A DNA stretch of 64,000 bases, taken from JAGVPT01 sp963772165 (GTDB lineage: Bacteria; Bacteroidota; Ignavibacteria; UBA10030; UBA8401). Where the stretch lies: NCBI GenBank assembly GCA_963772165.1, contig CAVYWA010000016.1, positions 122,855 to 186,854 of the forward strand, read 5' to 3'. A model generated the notes under the pieces. It was given only the letters and a program-made list of their open reading frames with translations. It was not told the DNA's origin and did not search any database. Position numbers and translations under genes: made by a program. Shown piece by piece: positions 44,821 to 53,943 of this stretch; position 1 is the stretch's first letter; each line of letters opens with the position of its first letter.

Positions 44821-46239
44821 ATGGGTGCCTTACATTCAAAATATAGCAGGGTGTTTGACCTTCTTCCTGAGCTGATTTTTGTTCTCGATAGAAAGGGGAC
44901 AATTCTTGATTACAATGCGAGCGTCTCCAGGGAGCTGCTGGGGGATGGCGATGGAAAATCGTTGCATTCGATTTTTGATTTATTGACGGGAAGCCACAAG
45001 GAGAAATTTTCGTCTATTCTTCAGGCAGTCGACACCGATGTCAATTTCCGTTCTCAATTCAACCATTCCGGCACCCGCGTTATCGATGTCGAGTTGACTC
45101 TAAAAAAATTTGATTCCAATTCTCCGGAAGTATTAGTGCTCATCGCCGATGATGTGACTGAACAGGAGAAAATGGAACTTGATCTTCTGAGGTTTTCAGA
45201 AGTCATGCAGCACACGATGAGCCCGATTCAGATTACCGACGCGCAGGGGAAAATCATTTTTGTCAATCCGGCTTTCGAAAGAGTCAGCGGTTACACTAAA
45301 GAAGAATTGCTGGGAAAAAACCCGAACATCCTCAACAGTCATACGCAGGACGGGAAATACTGGAGACAGGTGTGGAGCTACATTTTAAAAGGAAAGGAAT
45401 GGGTCGGTCAAATTCAGAACCGGAGAAAGAACGGTGAATTGTTCCATACGGAGCTCGTGATTTCGCCGATCATCGAACCGGGGGGGGCCGTCATAGGGTT
45501 TCTGGGGTCACATAGAGATATTACTGAACAAAAACTGTTGGAACAGCAGCTTGTCCGTTCACAAAAAATGGAGACGTTCGGAACGCTTGCGGCGGGAATT
45601 GCGCACGAAGTTGGAAATCCTCTGACGTCGATTTCATCCATCGTACAAGTCATTCAACGGACAACGAAAGACCGGTTTGCGCAGGAGAAACTCGAGCTGG
45701 TAAAAAATCAGGTGAACCGCATTGCGAAGATTATCAGGGAGCTCGTCGATTTTTCCAGGCCGTCAGCGTACGAAGTGAAACAGGCGGACGTCAACACCAT
45801 CATCCGCGACGCCATCAACATTGTCCAATACGGAAAGAAAGTTCACGACATCACGTTTGTCATCGAGTTGGATGAGAACCTGCCTCAAGTCTCTGTTGTC
45901 CACGACCAGCTCGTGCAGGTATTCCTCAACATCGCCATGAACGCCGTCGATGCGTGCGAAGGGAAGCCGGGGACAATCAGGATTACAAGCCGGGTCACGC
46001 CGGAGAGCATAGAGGTTGTTATCGAAGATACGGGCAAAGGAATACCGGAGTCGGATTTTGCTAAAATCTTCGACCCGTTCTACACGACGAAAGAAGTAGG
46101 AAAGGGAACGGGGCTTGGGTTGTGGGTCAGTTACGGCATCGTGAAAAATTTTGGAGGTGATATCCGCGTTGAAAGCAAAGAAGAAAAAGGAAGCACGTTT
46201 ACTGTTATCTTGCCATTGAAAGGGACACTTGATGTCTGA
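44821..46239 (+). CDS. NtrB-like cytoplasmic PAS-domain sensor histidine kinase
   Basis: A 472-residue soluble kinase with no membrane helix. It has two PAS domains (LPELIFVLDRKGTILDYN at about 15-33 and MSPIQITDAQGKIIFVNPAFERVSGY at about 130-157, the latter followed by a PAC-like GFLGSHRDITEQK). HisKA follows with the phospho-acceptor His in LAAGIAHEVGNPLTSIS, then HATPase_c with MNAVDACEG, EDTGKGIPE and GTGLGLWVSYGIV. It belongs to the NtrB-type group that works with sigma-54 activators. It overlaps the NtrC-like gene by 8 bp. The signal is unknown and likely intracellular. Confidence 0.9.
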   Translation: MGALHSKYSRVFDLLPELIFVLDRKGTILDYNASVSRELLGDGDGKSLHSIFDLLTGSHKEKFSSILQAVDTDVNFRSQFNHSGTRVIDVELTLKKFDSNSPEVLVLIADDVTEQEKMELDLLRFSEVMQHTMSPIQITDAQGKIIFVNPAFERVSGYTKEELLGKNPNILNSHTQDGKYWRQVWSYILKGKEWVGQIQNRRKNGELFHTELVISPIIEPGGAVIGFLGSHRDITEQKLLEQQLVRSQKMETFGTLAAGIAHEVGNPLTSISSIVQVIQRTTKDRFAQEKLELVKNQVNRIAKIIRELVDFSRPSAYEVKQADVNTIIRDAINIVQYGKKVHDITFVIELDENLPQVSVVHDQLVQVFLNIAMNAVDACEGKPGTIRITSRVTPESIEVVIEDTGKGIPESDFAKIFDPFYTTKEVGKGTGLGLWVSYGIVKNFGGDIRVESKEEKGSTFTVILPLKGTLDV

Positions 46240-47623
46240 AAAAATATTAATTGTCGATGACGAAGAAATTATCCGCGACTCGCTGACGTTCATCCTTCGC
46301 AAAGAGGGCTATGAAGTCGATGAAGCACGCAACGGCGTTCAGGCGCTGGAAAAAGTTATGGCGTCCTCGTACGATATCGTGATCACCGATATCGAGATGC
46401 CGGAGATGCGGGGGACGGAACTGCTGGAAAAAATCTCGCTGCGTTCCCCCCAGACGTTCGTCATTATCATCACGGCGTACGGGTCGATTGAAACGGCGAT
46501 CGAAGCGCTGCGCAAAGGAGCGTACGATTATGTCCTGAAGCCGATTGAGTTTGATGATTTGATCTTCCGGGTGCGCAAGCTTCTGGAACACCGGAGCCTC
46601 TCGCTCGAGAATACACTGCTTCGCAAAGAATTAAATCGCCAGTATGATTTTCACAATATCATCGGCCAAAGCCCGGCGATGAAGAAAGTCTTCCAGACGA
46701 TCGAAAAAGTCGCCGCGAGCGAAGGGACCGTACTCATCACAGGGAAAAGCGGAACCGGAAAGGAGCTTGTTGCGCGGGCGATCCATTTCAACAGCAAGCG
46801 GGCGGGGAAACGCTTTGCTGCGATCAATTGCGGAGCTATTGTTGAAACTCTCGTTGAAAGCGAGCTCTTCGGGCACAAAAAAGGGTCGTTTACGGGCGCC
46901 GTTGCTGACAAGGACGGCGTGTTCAAAGTGGCGGACGGCGGAACACTGCTGCTCGACGAAATCAGCGAGATGCCTCTCCATTTGCAGGTAAAACTTTTGC
47001 GCGCCATCGAACAGCGGGAGATATTTCCCGTCGGCTCCAACGACGCGTTCAAATTCAATGTCCGGCTGATCGCATCGACGAACAGGAACCTCCGCGAAGA
47101 AGTGGCGAACAATAAATTCCGGGAAGATCTGTTCTACAGGTTAAACGTGGTCGAAATTCATCTGCCGTCGCTCGTCGAACGAGTGGACGACATTCCCCTC
47201 CTCGTCGGCCACTTTATCAACACCTACCGGGGGCAGATGGGGAAAAATATCAAAGGCGTGACGAACCAAGCAATGAACGTGCTGATCCACTATCAGTGGA
47301 AGGGTGAAGTGCGCGAGCTGCAGAACGTCATCGAACGGGCGATGATTTTTTGTGAAAACGAATACGTCGACGTCGTTCATCTTCCCGACAATATGCAAAA
47401 GCTTTCGACCGCCGGAGACACGGGGCTTTCGGGAGACAGTTCCACCCTCAAGGATGCAACGCGCGGTTTCGAACGCCGGTTCATCGAAGAAACGTTGCAG
47501 CATCACGATTTCAATAAGGAACTCGCAGCCCAAGAACTCGGCATCAGTCTTTCGTCGCTGTACCGGAAGATGGAGGAATTGAAGCTTCCGGTGAAACACT
47601 CATCATCGACAAAGGACGAGTAA
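46232..47623 (+). CDS. NtrC-family sigma-54-dependent response regulator
   Basis: A 463-residue activator. The receiver domain has D9/D10 and phospho-acceptor D53 (IVITDIEMPEM). The AAA+ domain has Walker A GKSGTGKE at about 170-177, LLLDEISEMPLHLQ (Walker B), and R-finger region SNDAFKFNVRLIAST. The sigma-54 contact loop reads GSFTGA (about 219-224), Ser in place of the usual Ala. The C-terminal Fis-type HTH is ELAAQELGISLSSLYRKMEEL. ATG 46232 is used rather than the TTG just before it. Likely targets are the dehydrogenase that follows by 1 bp or distant sigma-54 promoters; I saw no -24/-12 promoter nearby. Confidence 0.92.
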   Translation: MSEKILIVDDEEIIRDSLTFILRKEGYEVDEARNGVQALEKVMASSYDIVITDIEMPEMRGTELLEKISLRSPQTFVIIITAYGSIETAIEALRKGAYDYVLKPIEFDDLIFRVRKLLEHRSLSLENTLLRKELNRQYDFHNIIGQSPAMKKVFQTIEKVAASEGTVLITGKSGTGKELVARAIHFNSKRAGKRFAAINCGAIVETLVESELFGHKKGSFTGAVADKDGVFKVADGGTLLLDEISEMPLHLQVKLLRAIEQREIFPVGSNDAFKFNVRLIASTNRNLREEVANNKFREDLFYRLNVVEIHLPSLVERVDDIPLLVGHFINTYRGQMGKNIKGVTNQAMNVLIHYQWKGEVRELQNVIERAMIFCENEYVDVVHLPDNMQKLSTAGDTGLSGDSSTLKDATRGFERRFIEETLQHHDFNKELAAQELGISLSSLYRKMEELKLPVKHSSSTKDE

Positions 47624-47624
47624 A

Positions 47625-48635
47625 ATGACGAGCATCGCCTTTTTTGAGACGACAAAATCGGAAGAGCATTTTTTGCGGAAGCGGATTGGGAAAAATTATT
47701 CCGTGCAGTTTTTTCCCGGGCCGATCCAGGGGGTCCCGCTCGCAAAGTTCGTGAAAGCGGATGTGCTTTCCGTTTTCATCTACTCTCTCGTGAAAAAAGA
47801 TCTCATGAAAAGCACGAAGAATCTAAAACTCATCGCGACGCGAAGTACGGGCTTCAACCATATCGATATCCACGGAGCAAAGAAACAGGGAGTTACCGTC
47901 TGCAATGTTCCGTACTACGGCGAGAATACGGTCGCGGAGCATACTTTTGCGCTCATCCTGTCGCTCTCCCGCAACATCCACAAAGCGTACATGCGGACGC
48001 TCCGGAATGATTTTTCCCTGGAAGGACTGCGGGGGTTCGATCTGAAAGGAAAAACGCTCGGCGTGATCGGCGCGGGAAGCATCGGTTTGCACGTCATCAG
48101 AATGGCGAAGGGTTTCGGACTGAAGGTCATCGCGTACGATTTGAAGCCAAATCATTTTCTCGCAGAAACGCTCGACTTTGCTTACGCATCGCTCGGCGAC
48201 CTTCTTTCGCGGTCGGACATCGTTACGCTCCATCTTCCGTCAAACGAACATACACATCACCTTTTGAGCATGAAAAATATCCGCGATGTCAAAAAAGGTG
48301 CATTGTTCATCAATACGGCGCGGGGAGATCTCATCGAGACGCAGGCACTCCACTACGCATTGAATTCGGGAATCTTTGCAGGCGCCGGGCTCGACGTGTT
48401 CGAGGGAGAAGAGTTAGTGAAGGAAGAAAACCAGATGTTGACGAAAAACGTCCCGGTGGAAAAACTTCAGGCGCTTCTGCAAAAAAATATTCTTCTCAAG
48501 ATGGAAAACGTGATTCTCACCCCCCACATGGCGTTTGACAGCGTCGAGGCGGTCGAACGCATTTTGCAGACAACGGTGGACAACATCGTTGCATTTGAAA
48601 AAGGCACGCCTCAGTTCGTCGTGAACCCCGGGTAA
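47625..48635 (+). CDS. D-isomer 2-hydroxyacid dehydrogenase (D-lactate dehydrogenase-like)
   Basis: A 336-residue NAD-dependent enzyme. It has the Rossmann motif GVIGAGSIGLHVIRMAKGFG, then TLHLPSNEHTHHLL, the catalytic Arg in INTARGDLIET, the catalytic Glu in GAGLDVFEGEE and the catalytic His in ILTPHMAFDS. Similarity to the LdhA group (NVPYYGENTVAEHTFALILSLSRN) suggests pyruvate to D-lactate reduction, though other 2-oxoacids are possible. It starts 1 bp after the NtrC-like stop, so it is translationally coupled to the regulator, an unusual pairing. Confidence 0.85.
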   Translation: MTSIAFFETTKSEEHFLRKRIGKNYSVQFFPGPIQGVPLAKFVKADVLSVFIYSLVKKDLMKSTKNLKLIATRSTGFNHIDIHGAKKQGVTVCNVPYYGENTVAEHTFALILSLSRNIHKAYMRTLRNDFSLEGLRGFDLKGKTLGVIGAGSIGLHVIRMAKGFGLKVIAYDLKPNHFLAETLDFAYASLGDLLSRSDIVTLHLPSNEHTHHLLSMKNIRDVKKGALFINTARGDLIETQALHYALNSGIFAGAGLDVFEGEELVKEENQMLTKNVPVEKLQALLQKNILLKMENVILTPHMAFDSVEAVERILQTTVDNIVAFEKGTPQFVVNPG

Positions 48636-48716
48636 CACGAACCGTTGCCGGTCGACGGTATTTCTCCAATTCCGCTTGCGTTTTATCCGTTAATATTTAA
48701 CTCTCTTCGAGCGACA

Positions 48717-50307
48717 GTGAACGAATTCTCTTCTCTCAAAAAGGTTTCAGTCATCCTGCTTGTCATCGTTCTCCTTCCGGCATTATTCTACTCGGGATAC
48801 GAAATCAGTTCTCTGAGTACAAGCGAAAAGATGTTTGGATCCATATATCGCCAGCAGCTCGACGTTGTCCTTTTTTCCGTCAATCAATACGCATGGGATG
48901 CTGTCTCGTCGTGGGCTGGAACTCTTCAGAACATGCTTTCCGACCGAAAGTCGCGGGCGGAGGGAGAACTCGCCAAATCGATGCATGAGTTTATCGGCCA
49001 GCGCGGAGCCGTACAGGCTGTTTTTGTCTGCGATACTTCCTTGAAAAGCATTCTCCTCATGGAAACCGGCCGGCCTCATGTCCGTCTTGCCCGCTTCAGC
49101 GAAAACAGAATACGCAGGAGAACTGAACAAGAACAAAGAAAAAATCGACCGGTTGCTCGACTTTCAGCGCGTCGGGTATCGGAAAATAGAACCGCTCTCG
49201 TTTGCCGATTCATCGGATAAGGAAATTCCGGTCGTCCTGGTGTTTATTGTAGAAGATAATGCTTACGCGCCGCACATCGTGGGCATGGTATTAGATACGC
49301 GGAGCTTTATTCACGATATCCTTCTTCGGAAACTTGGAGAAGTGGCAGGAGACGAATTCGTTCTTGCTGCCATCGACAAAAGGACGGGGAAGATTGTGGA
49401 GGCGACATCCCCCGTTCTTCGGGAAGAGATTAAGCAAGAAAAATCTCTTTGGCTGTTCCCCGATTATACGCTCGGCATCCGGTTGAAAGGAAGAACCATC
49501 GACGAATTGGTGCAATCCCGCTTCAATCGGAATATCGCGATCATTGTGATCCTCGACGTCGTGCTGCTTGCAGGGGCATGGGTGATCTACCGGACCATCC
49601 GCCGCGAAATGCAGCTTATTCAATTGAAGTCGGATTTTGTCTCGAATGTTTCTCACGAACTGCGTACCCCGCTTTCCCTCATCCGCATGTTCGCCGAGAC
49701 GCTGGAAATGAAACGGGTCAAAACCGAAACGAAGAAGCACGAATATTATCGCACGATTATCCAGGAATCGGAGCGATTGACACGGCTCGTGAATAATCTT
49801 CTGAACTTTTCCCGGATGGAGGCCGGCAAGCGAAACTATCAACTGCGCGACGTCGATCTGAATACCCTTGCCTCAAAGGTGGCCGAGTTTTATAGAGTTC
49901 AGCTGCGCATGCAGCACTTTGAGCTTGTGGTGGACCTTGCAAAAAAATCCCCCACGGTTTTTGGGGATGAAGAGGCGCTTGCCGAAGCGCTTCACAATAT
50001 TTTTGACAATGCCATAAAGTACAGCGGCGACGGAAAGTACATTCGAGTCGCAACCGGCATCACGGCATCCACGGCATTCGTCGAAATTCAGGACCACGGC
50101 ATAGGCATTGCTTCCGAGCATCACGCGAAAATTTTCGAAAAGTTTTACCGGGTATCAAGCGGGTTAGTGCACACGACGAAAGGGAGTGGTCTTGGACTGG
50201 CACTCGTCGACCACATCATGCGAGCGCATGAGGGAACGATCGAGCTCTACAGCGCTCCCGGAAAAGGAAGCACGTTCCGGCTATTGCTCCCTCTCAAAAT
50301 AGTCTAA
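48717..50307 (+). CDS. Membrane sensor histidine kinase (PhoR-like), broken by a +1 frame shift
   Basis: GTG 48717 starts a first membrane helix (KVSVILLVIVLLPALFYSGYEI) and an extracytoplasmic sensor region. The frame is lost around AAAA 49102-49105; one base removed gives SETEYAGELNKNKEKIDRLLDFQRVGYRKIE. A second helix (IAIIVILDVVLLAGAWVIY) follows, then HisKA with SNVSHELRTPLSLIRMFAETL and HATPase_c with NIFDNAIKYSGDGK, DHGIGIA and GSGLGLALVDHI. Restored length is about 530 residues. There is no HAMP domain between TM2 and HisKA. It is encoded 30 bp before its likely partner regulator. The start is uncertain; a TTG at 48645 is also in frame. Confidence 0.85.
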
Positions 50308-50337
50308 GAAAAGAAATCGAAAATTATACGACAACAT

Positions 50338-51042
50338 ATGAAAACAAGCGCGAAGGCGATGTTGACAATTTTACTTATCGAAGACGAGCCTGAAATGCAA
50401 AGGGGGCTGCGGGATAACCTCGAATTTGAAGGATACAAGGTCGATGTCGCAGGCAACGGTAAAGACGGCCTCAAAAGGATGCTCAATCATACGTACGACA
50501 TGGTCCTTCTCGACGTGATGCTCCCTGAGATGTCGGGCTTTGACGTCTGCAAACACGCGAGAGAAAAAGGAGTGCGTGTGCCAATCGTCATGTTAACGGC
50601 GAAAGGAGAAGAGGTCGATAAAGTTCTCGGACTGGAATTGGGTGCCGACGATTACATTACGAAACCGTTCAGCCTGCGGGAACTCTTGGCGCGCATTAAG
50701 GCGGTCCTTCGGAGAAAAGACGGGGGCGTATCAGAAGCGCAGGGTAAAACCAAGATTGGAAATGTTGAAATAGATTTTTCGACGTATGAAGTTTCCAAAA
50801 AGGGGAAACCCGTCGCTATGACCCCGAAAGAATGCGAGATTCTCCGGTTTCTCTGGCAGCATAAAAACCAGGCGGTCAGCCGCGATGCCCTCCTCACCAA
50901 TGTCTGGGGGTATGACGAATCGATCAGTTCCCGGACAGTCGATAATTTTATAGCAAAACTTCGGCAAAAAGTTGAACAGTCTCCTTCTCAACCACGCCAC
51001 ATTATCACCATCCATGGAACCGGATATAAATTGCTGCCGTAA
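50338..51042 (+). CDS. OmpR/PhoP-family response regulator
   Basis: A 234-residue regulator, intact in one frame. The receiver has acidic residues in LIEDEPEM, the phospho-acceptor D59 in VLLDVMLPEMSG, then VPIVMLTAKGEE and LGADDYITKPFSLRELLARI. The Trans_reg_C domain has MTPKECEILRFLWQHKNQAVSRDALLTNVWG, RTVDNFIAKLRQKVE and IHGTGYKLLP. ATG 50338 or 50359 could be the start; the second gives a standard N-terminus (MLTILLIEDE). It pairs with the kinase just upstream. It also shows what the broken regulator at 149 should look like. Target genes are unknown. Confidence 0.92.
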   Translation: MKTSAKAMLTILLIEDEPEMQRGLRDNLEFEGYKVDVAGNGKDGLKRMLNHTYDMVLLDVMLPEMSGFDVCKHAREKGVRVPIVMLTAKGEEVDKVLGLELGADDYITKPFSLRELLARIKAVLRRKDGGVSEAQGKTKIGNVEIDFSTYEVSKKGKPVAMTPKECEILRFLWQHKNQAVSRDALLTNVWGYDESISSRTVDNFIAKLRQKVEQSPSQPRHIITIHGTGYKLLP

Positions 51043-51049
51043 AAAATGT

Positions 51050-51112
51050 CTCACGCAAAGACACGAAGGTTTTGTTTTAGGATATTCTTGCGGCTTTGCG
51101 TCTTGGCGTGAG
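51050..51112. repeat. Dispersed inverted repeat (cgcaaagac family), second copy
   Basis: ctcacgcaaagacacgaagg (51050-51069) pairs imperfectly with ctttgcgtcttggcgtgag ending at 51112. Both arms match those of the element at 3567-3635. It sits 8 bp after the regulator stop and could act as a transcript-end stem. Confidence 0.75.
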
Positions 51113-51264
51113 CCGCAATATTAGGATTATTTAGATAGACCTGCGTTGCTGAAAAATGGCCTTCTTCCACCTCCCTCCGTGACATTTTTTTACATCTCTT
51201 TACCCTGTAAAGACACATCTTGTATTTCCCCTTGGTACATTGTGTGCGTCAACATGGAGGAATT

Positions 51265-52302
51265 ATGCGACACCTTGCTTTCATACTGTTTCTGCTGCTG
51301 ACATTCCAGCGCGGTGCTGCACAGGAATGGAAAATGCTTGTCGATCTCCGAGGACAATGGAAGTTTAAACTCGGAGACAATGAAAAGTGGTCGAAAGCAA
51401 ATTTCGACGACAGCAAGTGGGATGAAATCTTTGTTCCGGCGAATTGGGAAGATGAAGGGTACCCGGGATACGACGGTTACGCATGGTACCGGAAACATTT
51501 CCACCTTTCCCCCGGGATGTACAATAAACCCGTTTACATCCATCTCGGATGTACCGACGACGTCAGCGAAGTGTATCTCAACGGGCACTTTGTGAGCTTC
51601 ACGGGCGCTTTTCCCCCTCACTATATTACGGCGTACAATGTCGATCAAAAATTCATCGTTCCAAAAGAGTATTGGAATCCTTCCGGCGACAATATCATCG
51701 CCGTCCGTGTTTACGACGACCAGCTTGTCGGCGGCATCAATAAGGGGAAGCCCGGCGTTTTTGAAATGGTGGACTATCTTTATCCCGACTATACCATCGA
51801 GGGGACATGGAAATTGGCCAAGGGCGACGACGACGATTGGGCGAAGCCTTCGTTCGACGACTCGAAGTGGCCAAGCGTCCTTGTTCCTGCGTACTGGGAT
51901 ACTCAAGGTTTGAAAGACTATGACGGATACGGGTGGTACCGTATTCGCTTCACTGTCCCCGAGAAATTTCGGGATCAGGACCTCGTTCTGGTGGTTGGGA
52001 AAATCGACGACGTCGACGAAACGTACCTGAACGGCGAACGTGTCGGCCACACCGGCACGCGGCACGTGCAGGGCTGGGAGTACCTGAAGTTCAGAGCATA
52101 CACCGTCCGGTCGGAGGTCGTCAAGTTCGGTGAAGAAAACGTTCTTGCCGTCCGTGTGTACGATAATTTTTTGCACGGCGGGATTTATGACGGGCCGATC
52201 GGATTCGTTACTCGCGATCATTACCGCCAGTGGGAGCGGAAGCATACGGTTAAAGAAAACAATGGCAACAGGGGATGGGACATCTTCGACATCTTCAAGT
52301 AG
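51265..52302 (+). CDS. Secreted protein with two tandem galactose-binding-like (GH2 sugar-binding) domains
   Basis: A 345-residue exported protein from ATG 51265, with GGAGGA just upstream and a signal peptide (HLAFILFLLLTFQRGAAQ). Two homologous jelly-roll domains follow, each with the pattern of the sugar-binding domain of glycoside hydrolase family 2: WKFKLGDNEKWSKANFDDSKW, YDGYAWYRKHF, DDVSEVYLNGHFV in the first and WAKPSFDDSKW, YDGYGWYRIRF, DDVDETYLNGERVG in the second. No catalytic TIM barrel is present, so it is a carbohydrate-binding protein rather than an enzyme, or a component of a larger complex. It has no T9SS domain. Confidence 0.82.
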   Translation: MRHLAFILFLLLTFQRGAAQEWKMLVDLRGQWKFKLGDNEKWSKANFDDSKWDEIFVPANWEDEGYPGYDGYAWYRKHFHLSPGMYNKPVYIHLGCTDDVSEVYLNGHFVSFTGAFPPHYITAYNVDQKFIVPKEYWNPSGDNIIAVRVYDDQLVGGINKGKPGVFEMVDYLYPDYTIEGTWKLAKGDDDDWAKPSFDDSKWPSVLVPAYWDTQGLKDYDGYGWYRIRFTVPEKFRDQDLVLVVGKIDDVDETYLNGERVGHTGTRHVQGWEYLKFRAYTVRSEVVKFGEENVLAVRVYDNFLHGGIYDGPIGFVTRDHYRQWERKHTVKENNGNRGWDIFDIFK

Positions 52303-52500
52303 CAAATCGTTCCCGGTGTTTCTGTTTACGTGCGGCTCGTCGCATCATGGCGATCCGCACGTGCTTTGTACAAGCCTTCGTTACAATTCGTGACAACTCT
52401 TTACGACCATGAGACATCTTTTATTTCTTACTTCCGTTCACTTAGATGAAAAGAGAATCCAATCCACAACGATGAACATATTCACTTAACGGAGGTAGTT

Positions 52501-52938
52501 ATGAAAAAGCACACGATGATGATGATGGCAATGGCGGTGATGGCAGTATACACCGGGGTCTCGGCTCAAAGCCTTCCTGCGGCAGACGCAGCGACGAAAA
52601 ACCGTGTGTATGATTGCAGGGCGGACAAGGCACGGATGAATCTGTTGATCGCCTTACGTTCGGAAAACCGCGGATTGACGGAATCGGCGATCATGAGAGT
52701 GGCAGAAATCAAGGTGCTTTGCCCCGGAAATAATATGGCGGAGATAAAAGGTGTCATCGATAGCCTCTCTGTTCATGCTAATGTCCCCTCAATTCGCTAC
52801 AAGGCATACCTTGCTTCGAACGTTTGCGATAATCCGGAGTTGTTTGTAAAAGAAGGGAACATAACCTCCGAGGATGAATTCTTCACGTCGGTGGACGCGG
52901 AATTGCACGAAAGGATTCTCGGCTCGCGGACGAACTAA
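52501..52938 (+). CDS. Small exported protein of unknown function
   Basis: A 145-residue protein with a GGAGG ribosome binding site and a signal peptide (MMMMAMAVMAVYTGVSAQ). The mature part is helical, with three cysteines (VYDCRADKAR, KVLCPGN, SNVCDNPE). I recognise no family. It is monocistronic: a 200-bp gap precedes it and a strong terminator follows. Confidence 0.75.
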   Translation: MKKHTMMMMAMAVMAVYTGVSAQSLPAADAATKNRVYDCRADKARMNLLIALRSENRGLTESAIMRVAEIKVLCPGNNMAEIKGVIDSLSVHANVPSIRYKAYLASNVCDNPELFVKEGNITSEDEFFTSVDAELHERILGSRTN

Positions 52939-52964
52939 GTAACCCGACCTCCGGGTTCGTCCGG

Positions 52965-53003
52965 AAGCGGAGCGCGCCGATTCACCGGGCGCTCCGCTTT
53001 TTT
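52965..53003 (+). terminator. Rho-independent terminator
   Basis: AAGCGGAGCGC (52965-52975) pairs perfectly with GCGCTCCGCTT (52989-52999) and runs into six T residues ending at 53003. A smaller aacccg/cgggtt stem (52941-52957) precedes it. Confidence 0.9.
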
Positions 53004-53058
53004 GTTGCACTCCAGGAAAATTGTCTGTACATTTTTCGCATGCAGAAAGGAAACAGCC

Positions 53059-53283
53059 GTGGAAACTCAGCATAAGAGAACACCAATCATCTTCCTTCCG
53101 TTTGTCATCGTCTGGTCAATCTTCAGCTTCTTCTTAAGGCTTACCGGACGTATTGTCGCAGCCGTTCTCGGTCTGGTTCTTATGGTTGCCGGCATTGCGC
53201 TTTCCGTATCGGTGGTTGCCGCTCCGATTGGCATTCCTCTCGCTATTTTCGGTTTTTTGCTCCTGCTCCGGAGCGTTTTTTAG
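53059..53283 (+). CDS. Small two-helix membrane protein
   Basis: From GTG 53059, with AAAGGAAA upstream, this is a 74-residue protein with two hydrophobic segments (IIFLPFVIVWSIFSFFL and a glycine/valine-rich one ending in FGFLLLLRSVF). It has no recognisable domain. The spacing to the ECF sigma gene (69 bp) would allow co-transcription, but no link is clear. It could be a stress-envelope peptide of the PspC-like size class; that is a guess. Confidence 0.6.
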   Translation: METQHKRTPIIFLPFVIVWSIFSFFLRLTGRIVAAVLGLVLMVAGIALSVSVVAAPIGIPLAIFGFLLLLRSVF

Positions 53284-53352
53284 AGGCCAGCCCCCTTACG
53301 CCCCCCAACTATTTCTCTCTTGCTTAGTCTAACCTCATAAGAACGATACCTT

Positions 53353-53931
53353 ATGGCGCCAGACGATACCGAACTCATTCTCAAAGCCCAACAGGGCGAC
53401 TTCTCTTCCTTTGAGCAGCTGGTGTTTCGCCACGACAAGGAAGTCCTGACCATCGCTGCCCGGTTCGTCAGGAATTCGGATGACGCGAAAGATATTTACC
53501 AGGAAGTCTTCCTCCGCGTTTATCAAGGGCTTCGTAAGTTCAAGATGCAAAGCGAATTTACGACATGGCTCTACCGGATCACGACGAACGTCTGTCTCAC
53601 TCATCGGTCGAGGAGAAAGAAACAGGTTCACGTTTCCCTCGATGACGAGCACGATGAAAGCGAAGGAGAGCCGCATCCGTCTCATGTGGCAGTCTCCGAA
53701 GACCCGCTCCCGGACCAGCATGCGATGGATGAAGAGATTTCGATATACGTCCGGGATGCATTGGAATTGCTGTCGCCGCAGCAAAAATTAGTGTTCACCC
53801 TGAAGCATTATCAAGGGCTGAAATTACGTGAGATCGCGGAGGCGATGCAATGCACGGAAGGGACGGTGAAGAAGCATCTCTTTACCGCGACGCAGCGGAT
53901 GCGAGAACAACTGAAAGGTGTTTTTGATTGA
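53353..53931 (+). CDS. ECF-type RNA polymerase sigma factor
   Basis: A 192-residue sigma-70 family factor with only regions 2 and 4. Region 2: LILKAQQGDFSSFEQLVFRHDKEVLTIAARFV, DAKDIYQEVFLRVYQGLRKF and FTTWLYRITTNVCLTHRSRRKK. Region 4: LELLSPQQKLVFTLKHYQGLKLREIAEAMQCTEGTVKKHLFTATQRMREQL. An acidic linker (DDEHDESEGEPHPS) separates them. It is followed by an anti-sigma factor and a DUF4097 protein in one operon, so it probably controls an envelope-stress response and its own operon. Confidence 0.93.
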   Translation: MAPDDTELILKAQQGDFSSFEQLVFRHDKEVLTIAARFVRNSDDAKDIYQEVFLRVYQGLRKFKMQSEFTTWLYRITTNVCLTHRSRRKKQVHVSLDDEHDESEGEPHPSHVAVSEDPLPDQHAMDEEISIYVRDALELLSPQQKLVFTLKHYQGLKLREIAEAMQCTEGTVKKHLFTATQRMREQLKGVFD

Positions 53932-53943
53932 AGGAATATCACG

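Noticed and set aside
149..50307. Programmed +1 ribosomal frameshifting as the explanation for the split genes
   Set aside because: The eight sites share no common slippery codon, stop context or downstream structure, and the genes are diverse. Sequence error is simpler, though not proven.
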